Source of the DNA: Telmatactis stephensoni
Lineage: Eukaryota; Cnidaria; Anthozoa; Actiniaria; Isophelliidae
Direction: 5' to 3'
Assembly (NCBI GenBank): GCA_029948255.1
Contig: JALIZF010001733.1
Span: 352,001-416,000, forward strand
DNA: 64,000 bases
Translations under genes and position numbers: made by a program
Shown here: piece after piece, positions 51,401-63,400 of the stretch
Layout: every line of letters starts with the position of its first letter
How positions within the stretch are numbered: position 1 is the stretch's first letter
Notes under the pieces: model-generated
Told to the model about the DNA's origin: nothing
Seen by the model: the letters and a program-made list of their open reading frames with translations, nothing else
Database searches by the model: none

Positions 51401-54400
51401 ATTGCCTTTTTCCATTTTCTGAGTCTTTCTTCGATGATGAAAGATTTCAAGAGAATATTTCAAATCCTTCGAGTTTATTGGAATTTGATGAATTACAAGG
51501 AGATCATGCAAATGACATTCAAGACCCTTGTATTGAAGAAAGACAAAAGGACAGTCGTGATCTGCTAATTATGCATCTAAATGTAAATAGTTTGCAAAAT
51601 AAACTTGAAGATGTGAAAATTTTAATCAATGATTTCAAGGCACAAGTTATTTTCCTTACAGAAACCAAGATTGATTCGACATATCCAAGTTCACAGTTCA
51701 AAATAGAGGGTTATAATATCTACCGTAAAGATCGTATTAAGGGCGGAGGTGGAGTGATGGCTTACTTCTCATCAAGTCTTCCAACTAAGAAGCTTAAACT
51801 CCCAAAGAAATTCACAACAATTGAAGTACTGGCTGTTGAATCTAAATTTGGAAGACACGAAGTTGCTGTCTTAGGAATATACAGACCACCGAGAGCAGTA
51901 GGAAATGACTATTATCTGAGACTGGAAAATGAGCTGAATGATGTAATTATGTGGGCTTCGATCACAAAGCAGTTTGTGGTGATAACTGGGGATCTAAATC
52001 TTGACCGGAGTAGACCAGATGATAAAGAAGGTAAGATATTGTCAGATCTGGAAGAGATACACGGGCTGACATGTCTCATCAAGAAACCTACCAGAGTTAC
52101 AACAACAACAAGTACATTGTTGGACGTGATCTTAACAAATAAGCCTGAATTGTTTAGAAACGCTGACGTTTTCAACCCTGGAATAAGTGATCACGCTATG
52201 GTTTATGGAGTCATGAATGTGAAAGCCTATTTGTTATCCAAATAAGAACGTCACCTTTAGAAGTTACAAGACAATGAATGTGGAGGAGCTATTGTATGAC
52301 ATAGAGACTGCTCCGTGGCATGTTGGTGAGTTATTTGAGACAATTGACGACAAGACCGGTTATTGGGTTTCCTTGGTAAATAACATCTTGGATGAACATG
52401 TTCCTTTAAAGAAGATGAAAGTAAGATCGAGGGACGTTCCATATATGACGCAGGAATGGAAAAATGCAATCAAAAATAAGAGAAAATATTCAAAAAGATT
52501 TTCGAAAAACCCGACAGAGGAAAACCTACAATTAAAGAAAAGCTGGAGGAACACGGCAACACGCTTAAGAAAAAGAGCACTAAAGCAGTACTGGAAGGAC
52601 AAAACTAATGAAATGAACAATAATCCAAAGGAGTTCTATAAAGTATTCAAGCCGTTTCTGGGTTCTAAAACAAATGTTAATGATAATAATGCAATAATAC
52701 TGGACAGTGATGAAAGCACGATAAAAGATCAGACAATGGTGGCTAATTCCTTTGTTAGTTATTTCACGAATGTCGCAAATGGAATAGGCGATTCTAATCT
52801 GCTTACTATCAATGAAGAACAATGGTGCAATCACAAAGCTGTTCAAAAAATAAGTAAGAATAAGAGAGTGGTGAATAGTCCGAAGTTTGAATTCAACAGA
52901 ATTGGAACTGGCGAAGTACAAGATATGCTCAAGAACATTAAAGTAAACAAAAAGGACGGTCATGATAAGATACCTCCTAGAATTCTTCAATTAGCAAATG
53001 AGGCTTTAGCTCCATCACTCTCAAAATTGTTTAACAATTGTATTGAAGAGAAACAATGGCCCGTAGAATGGAAAAAAGGCGAATGGGTCCCAGTGTATAA
53101 AAAGGACAACCCAAGGGATGTAAGTAATTATAGACCGGTGACAGTTCTTAGTGCAGTAGGCAAAGTCTTTGAGAAAGTACTTGGAAAACAAATTACTGCA
53201 TTCATGGAGCCTAGATTGTACGACAACCTAACTGCTTATCGTAAGTCAAACAGCTGTGAGACAACTCTTTTAAAATTAGTGGAAGATTGGAAAGCGATGT
53301 TGGACAGTGGTAAGGTTGTTGGATTACTATCAACGGACTTGTCGAAAGCGTTTGACTCTTTGCATCCACCATTACTGTTGGCGAAACTAAAGGCTTATGA
53401 TTTTTCTGATAACGCGTTACAGCTGATGGCATCCTATTTTTTTGAAAGAAAGAATAGGGTAAGGATGAGAACAGGTGATATGAGTGATTGGAAAGAGTCT
53501 ACAAGAGGGTGTCCACAGGGTTCTAATTTTGGACCACTACTATGGAATATTTTCCAAAATGACCTTGTAATCAGATCAAAGAATGGAAATCTGGCAATGT
53601 ACGCCGATGATCACCAGGTCTACGCGAGTGGAGACAAAATTGAAGACGTGGAAATTGTACTGGACGACGAAGGTCGACGTATTTCTGAGTGGTACAAAGA
53701 TAATCAGCTGAAGTGCAACCACAGTAAATATCAAGCGATGTGCCTGGGATCAAAATGCAAGAACCAAACAATGTACATTAATGTCATGGACAAACGCGTA
53801 GAAGCTACATCTAATATCAATTTATTAGGTGTCAATATAGATAAGAATTTGTCCTTTTCTGACCATATTAAGAAAACCTGTAGTAAGGGGTCTAAAAAGG
53901 TGGGAGTACTAATGAGATTTAAGAATATGATATCAACTTTTGCCAAACTAACTATATATAAATCGTTTATTCTACCTCAGTTGACTTATTGTCACACAGT
54001 ATGGCAGTTCTGCCGTGCATCAGATAATAGAAAATTAGAACGTATTCAAGAAAGGGCCTTAAGGGCTATCTATTGTGATAAGAATAGTCATTATAGGGAA
54101 CTGCTGGGGAGGGCCAAACTGCCAACATTGCGTAATCGAAGGTTTCAAGACTTAGCGACATTAATGTATAAAGTTAAGAATAACTTAGTTCCTTCTTACA
54201 TATCAAATCTTTTTATTAATAATGATAAGAAATATAACCTTAGAAATTCGGAGGATTTTGAAATCCCTAGATTTAATACAATCACTTATGGAAAGCATAG
54301 TATAAGGTATATGGGCCCATATATATGGGCTAGGATTAGCAAGGATGTTAAAAGGGCGACGTCACTTAATGCCTTTAAGAAACAAATACGCAAACTAGAT

Positions 54401-57400
54401 ATTGAAGATATGCTTATGGAAAAGTGCAAGAATTGTTATTTGTGTAGTAATTAGCTAATTTATTTAGTTATTTATATATTTTCTTTAAGTTAAGTTATGT
54501 GGGGAGCATTTTAAGGTTCTAAAGATTGGGTTAGAGGGGTAGATTTATTTTAGGGGGTTATATAAAATATATAGGGATGGGAGCGAGGGGTGGGAAATCA
54601 TCATTGTAAATTGTAAATATCAAATATGGGATGGATATTAGGTATAGAATCAGGGTATGGATTGGGATATACATTTTAGTAGTTTTACAAAGGGTTTTAG
54701 ATAGGTGTCCCCAATTAGTTATTGTAAAATAGCTAGAACGATGTGACACATAAATAAAGTCATTATTATTATTATTATTATTATCATGTCTATTAGAATA
54801 CTGGCTTTCAAAAATTTAGAAAACATACTTTTGTTGGCACATTGTAAAAGCAGCGATCATTCAATTTTTTCATGTCGTTCAAGTTACAGTCAGAAAAGCC
54901 TGGTACACGGGTCCTGTGGAAGAACAGAATTGTTAAGCACTGTATAACTATGTGCAACTATATAAACCTTTACGTGCTCGACATTACCATTATAAGATAA
55001 TCTATACTTACTTATGTCCACCCATAAAGCATCCTTTTGGTGTCAAACACTTGCATTGAGCTAAAACAAAGGATGGATAAAAATTGTGAATTCTTTGATC
55101 TGATTTTCACCATTTATTGCTGAAAATCAGAGTCCACTAGCAGAGCGAGGAAAAATGGCTAACAACAGGGGTAAAGGTTCTTCAGATACAGATAATCTAC
55201 TTCAACGAATCAGAAAATAAAATACATTATGTTATTTTGGTATTCTATAAATTTACCGCCCAAAGAACCTCTCTCTATTATCCCCTCAAGGTGTTTTTGG
55301 AGTCACGTCAGTGGTCATTTCTTTTTAGTAAACAACTTGGTCTTCTTAAACTTCATACCTCACTACTGATGATTCATAAATATTTATCTACTTCATGCAA
55401 CTCGTTTATTCATATCATTGCCGTTTGATATACACCTATTTCAAAAAAGGTTGTCACCGCTAAGAGCGATAGGCGATAGGTAATAGGTCATTCCAAGACC
55501 GCAAAGCACTATTGATTTCTTAATTAAGCCATCCTAAATCTTTCTTTACACTCTTCCATCAAATATTTGGCTATTCATGTGTAAATCAATTAGAAATCAA
55601 CAGTGCTTTGCGGTCTTGGAATGACCTATTACCTATCGCCTATCGCTCTTAGCGGTGACAACCTTTTTTGAAATAGGTGTATGCGCATATGTTGGCACCG
55701 AACTTTTTGCACATCTCACCTGTATTGTGGTTGAAACCAAAATTGTGTCCCATCTCGTGAGCCACGACCACTAATGGACCAATGATGCTACCAAAAGACC
55801 ACTAGAAAAATAAAAAAAAATGTAGTATGGTGACTGATTGATAGGTGCTGAGGCAAACTGTTGAGAGTGTTTGCATGGGCTGGCATCTATGCGTGTGTAC
55901 TTTAATGGCACACAGTTGTCCACCAATCAGAACTTGCGTTACATTTATTGTATAAAACACCACAGATATGAGCGGGAACAGCACATGCATAGATTTTGTT
56001 TCAATATTGCAATCAACGGAGATAAAGAATCAAACGAAACAAAAATGCAAACAAACAGATATAAAATAATAAAATGTACAAATGTCATGCATAACCATGA
56101 GACGTAGTCCCATGCGTCACTGTGTCACTTGATATGACGTTTCGCCTCAATCAAAAGCCAAGCCGGGGCAACGCATCACATTTGGCTGCCACATGTTTTA
56201 CAAGGAGTCTCTGGTTATGCTGTCCTGTTCTAATCTGTATATTACTTGCAGCATCTATTGCTAGAGACAAAAAGATGATCAATAGTACCGAGTTAAATTA
56301 GATTGTTGCCTGCAACGTATGTTGTTATTTAACTTACTGTGTTGACGCCAGCAGAATTCGAGCTACACATGGATCGAACCCATGCCATTCCAGCGACATT
56401 TCCCCAGCCGTGGTTACTTAAAAACTGAGCGTTGTCATGATGAATCTTCCCCACTAGGTTTGCTGTACGATATTTTCGGAATTCACCAAGTTCCGCTCCA
56501 CCAGTTGCTTGGCGAGTCATTCGATCTCCATTACTCCAAATTTCAATTGCCGACATAACTATCCGAACATTAATTCTCTGATAAATCTGTACAAGAAGAA
56601 TTGCCGGTTTCAAAAGGAGGAAGGACGATACTTTGCAATATATATATAAGAATTAGATTAAAGGGTGACATGTTGGTCGAGTGTTTAGTGCAGTGGCCTT
56701 TCACCGCAGTGGTCCGGGTTCGAGTCCAGCTCGACCGCTCGGATCATATGTGAACTGGTTTTTTTTGATGTGTTGTTCTCTACCATGCCACGAGGGTTTT
56801 TTCTTCCGATTAATTCTCCGGTTTTTCCTGCCTCAGCAAAAATCAACATATGAGTTGAGCGATGTGTGAAAAATATTCAATGTAGGTGTAGTGAGCGTGA
56901 GAGTATAGTGTCCCGGAATTAGTGTGCAAGCGCTTGAATACATGAAGACTTAAATAAACGGTTATTATTATTATATAAATCATGCCCATTTTGGAATCAC
57001 TCACAAATTCTGCAATCTGATTGGTTAAAAAGTGTGCTATTTAAGCATTAATAGCATTATTTTGGATCATTAAAATAGCATGATATTTGGATTAGCCAAT
57101 CAAAAACTAAGAAATTCAAGTTCTGACCAATCAGATCAAGGAAACCATTTTGATGCTAAAACAGGCGGAAAGGATGACAGTCCAGAGTTGAAAATGTTTT
57201 TGGCAAGTTTTTGTCGAAAAAGGCCTCTTTTAAAGCCTGACAATCCAGCCAAAGGCGAAATTGGTTAAATATTCTTTAAAAAACAGTCACTTAAGTCACC
57301 TAAAAGTATATAAGTGGAAGAAAACAGACTCAAAAGATTCACCAAACCACGTGGTCGCTGGATTATGATGGCTGTTGGAAATTCTGAACTGAAGGAAAAA

Positions 57401-60400
57401 AACTACTGCTTTTGGTTTTCATTGAACAATTTTTTTACGCACAAGACTGGTCAAAATCAAGAACATACACCGAAATATTTCTTACCGCGTCTACTGCATT
57501 GCATAATGTAGCAACCTTGTTGATGACTGTTTTGGAGTTGTTGTCGTACCTTTGATACTATGTAAAGAAATCAAAATGGTATAAATCCATGGAAGTAAAA
57601 TGGAATGGAAGTGAAATTTTAGGGGAAAAGGGAATTTCAAGTAATTCAAATTATGACATCTTGTCCTGATCACCTCTTTGCTAGATTGGCTTCAGCTATA
57701 GGATCAGCTGTGCCAAGGTCTCGCCAACAATAAGACTTTGTTTCATTACTCATTTCGGAATTGTGGAATATTGTTATATCATGGAACCATTTGAGAGACT
57801 AATAAATTTTTCAGAATTCACATGTGAAGAAATCATAAGGCGCAAAAGGAGACAAATAAAATCGATCGAAAAAATCTGCGTTGCAGATTAGACGCTTACG
57901 AGAGTATTCTATCACATGAGATAGCGCATGCGCAGTGATGTCTATGCAATGATGAGGAGGAAGAATAACAATCAAATTTCACCTTAAGGACGGGGACCAC
58001 AAATTCCAGCGCGCTCTGTGTTCTGCGCATTTGACTCGAGCGCGAGCGCGACGTCACACAATTTTGAATAACAAACAATTTTTTCTATAGATTGTGTTCT
58101 CCCCAAAAGATCATCGTGAAAACAAACTAGTTTTACGAATTTTTGGAGAAAAATTCAGATTTTGAGAAGAAAAACACATGGCTATCTATATTCTAAAATT
58201 AAATTCATTCTGGATAATTGAAAGTGCATAAAATGGTTCTTTTGACCACCTGGACTAACTGAATGGCCATTTAGCGGCCATCTTGAAAATGTTCCCATCA
58301 TGCACTTGTATTTTCTTGCCACTCTCTAGGGAGGGCTGGGGGTTTTTTGTGGTTATTCACTAGGCAAATTCAAAATAAGTTTTTGTACGTTTAGTGGTAA
58401 ATAACTTTTTAAATCACATATTGGATACCTCATAATTTTATTTTCATATTTGCTTTTAGATTAAACTAAGCTACATGTATACAAAAATTACGGTAAAAAA
58501 ACTTATTCGCGATATAATTTTTTTTTTTGCTAAGTAGTCTTGGACTTGTCGGCCTTCCAATGGAGTTAAAATGAGGCAAGGAAAACTGGACAAAATATGC
58601 TGTGTCAAGTACCTTTGAAAAATATGGCGTTTTTTCTTTTATTCTTAAGGATTCGACCTTTTTCCAAAGTTTCTGTTATTAATTTCATTGGACTTCTTTT
58701 GAATGAGCGTTTTAAAAAATATATTTTATTGGAAATACAGAAAAATCGCTGGTCAGCGGTTAGTGGCTACAATTAGCATTAATTTACTCCGTTAAATGCA
58801 AGGATACCCCAATTTTTTTATAAATCAAAAGCCCTATACACAGTCTATAAGACAAATGTAGAGAAATTGAATTAAAATTAGGTCTCAATTAGTGGCCCCC
58901 GTCCTTAAAGGTAAGGCTTGTTTAATTTTTTTTCTTTTTACTGCATCTTAAAATGAAATGGTATCTCTTCGCACGGAATTACAACATATTTAAAAGAAAT
59001 TAAAATGAGTTATTGATCTTACTATGACATTGTCAACCACAAAGAGGACTTCGTTGTATCTGGTTTCATCTGTTGTCAAGTACGGTCGATAAACCTCCTC
59101 CACGTTTACAACCAAGGCACGACGTAACTGATGGAAAAGGAGAAGAGTGTAAAAAATTATAACTACAATTTTTGCAACACTGAGAAAAACTTGCAAAACT
59201 CAACTTTTAGACAACTAATTGCATATTATTTTCAAATGTTGAATATTTTTCCACTTTTAGGGTGCTACATGCCCGGGGGGAAACTCCATTGTAAAAAGAT
59301 CGGGTATGCTCGTCGGAAAATTCAAAAAATATACCCCTAATAGATAGCGGAAGTCTTTTAAGAAGGGCGTGGCAGGACGATTTTTAATCCCTAAAAGATA
59401 CCAATGATAACAAGCTAATGAACATTATTATTATTATGAACATAAAATTTGACGATTGACATGCTTTTGTTGGGCAAATTTCTTCCTTTTGAGAACAAGA
59501 TAATAAACGATGGGCTCTTTTGATACCCTAAGAGAGACCAGGAAATGCTAAAATTCTAAACTCAATTTTAACACCCTAAAAGATACCAAATCGCTGATTT
59601 TTACCCCTAAGAGATACGACGAGCATACCCGATCATTTCACAATGGATCCCCCCCGGGGCTACATATTTCAGACAACGTTTTGCTTAAGAGAGGTAATCG
59701 CAAGGCAGAGGTTCGACTTTAGAGTTCTCGTTGTTATGCATTTATGATAAATCTTTGGCTAATATTAATTACTAATTTCCATTATTTGCTCTCAAAAATC
59801 TTTATAAAAAGAACACATTGGTTTTCACTTACTCTCTTTATAGTTTGAGAGATCTTAGATTCTTTTGACGTGATTTCAGAGGAGTGATCGTCAAACTGTG
59901 TACCTACAAAGATATCAGCTCAAGTTGTCTATGAATGTTAATTGGTATCTAGGATGAAGTCTATCTGGTGTATTTTATAAATACTTTTTAAATCTTCTTT
60001 AATAAAGTTCGTTATTATCACCAAGTCAAATAAAACTCCAATCCAATAATTTTATTACCGCAATTTTTATGGGGATCAAATTCTGGTTCATTGTTGGCGT
60101 TGTAAATCTTGTGAGCACCAGTTTCCTGAAATCAGTAAGAAACAATATTAGTTATCCAGATATCTGGAACAAACTGAGCTCAAACAATTTGAACCAAGAT
60201 ATAAATTGCAATGAATTGATCTTGGAGTTAAAAAGGGCCTCAGTTGCAAACTTCAGTAAAGCTCTTTATAAGACCAGTTGCAAATTGCATCGCCTTCAAC
60301 CGACTTCCGAGAAATACTTCACTTATAATACAAGGGAATCCAGTCGAGGCAAGTGTTTATCAGTGCATTATATATAGATTCCACTTTTCTTTTTCATGCT

Positions 60401-63400
60401 TGTAATCTGGCCTCCAGTGGTGCGATTTACAAATATACATGTTTTACCTTGTAGTCATCATTTGGTTCAATATGATAGGTATCTTTTCCGTCGTCAATTA
60501 ATCCCCTGGGAAAAGGGAAATAAGTATGAGTTGAGGGTCATCATCCTCGAGGATGCATAGCTGTTTCAAAAATGGTTGACAGGGCGAATTGCGAATGGCA
60601 ATCGGCGATTGGTGATTGCAATGACGACCGAAAGGAAATTAAGTGGGGTAACAAGAATTGCGGTATTTCCATTGATTAAATGCCCAAGCAATGCCGGTAC
60701 CATGCAGTAAAGACCTTATTGGACAAAGTGGTCGATAGGCGATTCATATTTCCGTGCCGGATAGCGGTCTAATAGCGTGACCACAGTTCCTTTCGGTCGT
60801 GCAATCACCAAACACCATTCACCATTTGCCGTTCGTTTATTTCTTAATATAGAAGAATTTTATATTTACACTAGCTGGAAATTAATTCGACAGCAGATGA
60901 AGAAAAATACATTTTTTGAGCTAATCAGACTTGACTCGAACTGACTCGTGACTCGTACTTGACTCGGGCTCGAACATGACTCGTAAAATTTTATAACTCG
61001 CGGACACCCACTGGGTCGGGATTCAAAAGAATATTTATATGTGATATTTATCACATTGATTTCAAGGATTATTATAATCCAGTAATGAATTATTATAATC
61101 CATTACTAAATTGGACCGTTTTTTAATCCATTAGGGTTAATATCAATTTTGGAAAGGAATAATATTAATCTGATTAAGGTAGTTCCGGAGTCTTAGATTT
61201 CATCAATGAATTTCCTTTAAAGATAATTGTTTGGCAAGTCAAAACCCGAGAAAAAAAGAGGGGGTCATCGTATTGGTTATAGAAACTATGCGATGTTGTA
61301 AAAGTAGGTGTTTTCAATCATTGGAGGTGATTTTGCTCAAATAGGCTGTATTAAATATAGTCCAAAGATTGTAGATGGTTTCAGGAATCAAAAACAAAAC
61401 ACTGTTCCCAGTAATAGCTGAAAGGTTATTCTAGCATTTTCTTTAATATGCATACAGGGTTATAAAAATGTGGAAAATTGATGATCTTGTCAATAGACAT
61501 AGTATTTTTATTTTCTATATCACGAGAATAGTAAATGAAGCCTTAAATAAAAGGGAAAAGACAGGGGGTCATCGTTTTATTTCAAGCCTTGGAGAACAAC
61601 AAAAGACAAAAGTCTTAGAAAACAAACCTCAAATACAACCCGATTTTAGCAATATTCTCTTTTAGATAAATAAAATTCTTTAAATTTAAAAAGTTGAGAA
61701 TAAGCACTTACTTTGTACAGTGCACAATAGATTTTCATAAATCTTTTTCAACAGTTTGGTTGAGAAAATGCTATTTTTCTGCACTAAAGCTAGAGTTTCT
61801 TCGCTTTACATGTTGTTGGCGCACTACTGCCCAGACTTCCCACATTAAAACCAATATTATTTAATAAAAGTGCGTGCCCGCCGGGGGGGAGGGGGGTGCA
61901 GTAGCAAGGGTCCGGAACTACCTTAATAGTAATCACAAGTATGATAAATATCAATCTTATTATAATCTGGCAGATAAATAGCACTCTTAACTGACTGATC
62001 AGAAACTGCAAAATATCATTCTTCAGAATAATATTGATCATGGAGAGGTCGTTCGTAATTCTGCTATATACACCGAGCGCAGCGACCCGACCCAGGTCAA
62101 GATTCTCCCGTACAGACCGACCAAGCTCGGTTAATAAGAGTTTTATTATATGACCTTTTTTTCTAAAATAAAGAAAAAATCTCAGTCTTTTGTTATTCAT
62201 TTTACATTTTCAAGCGCGCGTAACATATTCGATTGGCTTCTCAGTATTTTTACTTGGCCGACTTGTTTTGACAACCGGTTGGACACGAAGTGGGAAGTGT
62301 GCAGCGTTTGCACGAACTTACAAGACAAATTCTTCTAAAACCATCATTTTGTCAAGTAATTGCTACACGTACGGAGGAGACAATGTAGGCAAATTAAGCC
62401 AAAGATCAAAAACTATTTATAAGAGGGAAGATTTGAACAGACCAAACGATGAAAAACATTTTGACAGATACTGCATGGAGTGAACTTTCAACCCTTCAAA
62501 CGGATTTGTGAATGATTTTATGCCCTTTTTCTGCTTTGAAAAAGAAGAACTGGATGCAATCTGACACACCACATTAAGAGTAAATGAATAGTACTGTGAT
62601 GGTTGAACCGTTGTGACGTATGAAAGTAAATTCAGGATATTTGATTTCCTTTTGAGCCGGGACAACGTTGTGACTCGTTGCATTTATGACCACTTTTTGT
62701 GTGAACTATCTTTTTGTTCACTTTTTCTAACCGTGAAAGTGCACAAAACAAAAGCATTCCTACATATATTAGACAATCAGCCAATGAAAACGTTTGGATC
62801 AGTTCAATCAAGCATAATATATGACGGTAAAACAAAAGATTGTGCACTCTCAAAGCCCTACTCAACATGCATGTTTGCTCCATTGAATAGAACAATGGGT
62901 TACCTAACCATTCCACTCTATTAAATTTGCTTTCACTGTCTTCAGCAAACTGACTGCCTTTGCCTGAAGAACTGTATTGTAATGGTATGGCAAAAATTGA
63001 TGAAGCTTTTCATTCAAGGAACCAAACAGTCCAAAATAAGACATTTTATAGATAATGTTTTTTGAAAAATAACGAGCACTATGAAAGTATATTTTGCATC
63101 TGTTTCACTGTCACTGTGCCATGTTAAACAAAAACGTAATTGTTGTATCTTCTTGCAATTAAACTGATTAAAACTGTTGATCTAGGGTTGATCAAATGAT
63201 GAAAATTATTTTTGACATAAATCTGGCCGAACAGCGCGCTTATAGTCGGAGAAATAGCTTTTATTTCGCTTTGTTTTCAACTTTTAATATGCAATCGGAC
63301 TGTTTAATACCGGAGAATCTAGACCGGTCCGAGATGTGATCTAACCAATCAAATCACTCGATTTGCTAGTGTCCAGGTTCCAAGATACACGGTTATAATT

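Larger units (their letters stand above)
50840..54784 (+). mobile_element. CR1/L2-like non-LTR retrotransposon, nearly full length
   Basis: An AT-rich leader (50840-50909) is followed by a zinc-finger/endonuclease segment, a reverse-transcriptase segment, and a 3' tail AATAAAG-(TCA/TTA)n ending near 54784. Order and tail are typical of the CR1/L2 group of LINEs. The element lies opposite in orientation to the ADAM-like gene, inside its intron between exons 54829-54913 and 50170-50238. The long open frames argue for a recent insertion; a one-base shift near 52231 separates the two frames. I did not identify target-site duplications. Confidence 0.93.
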
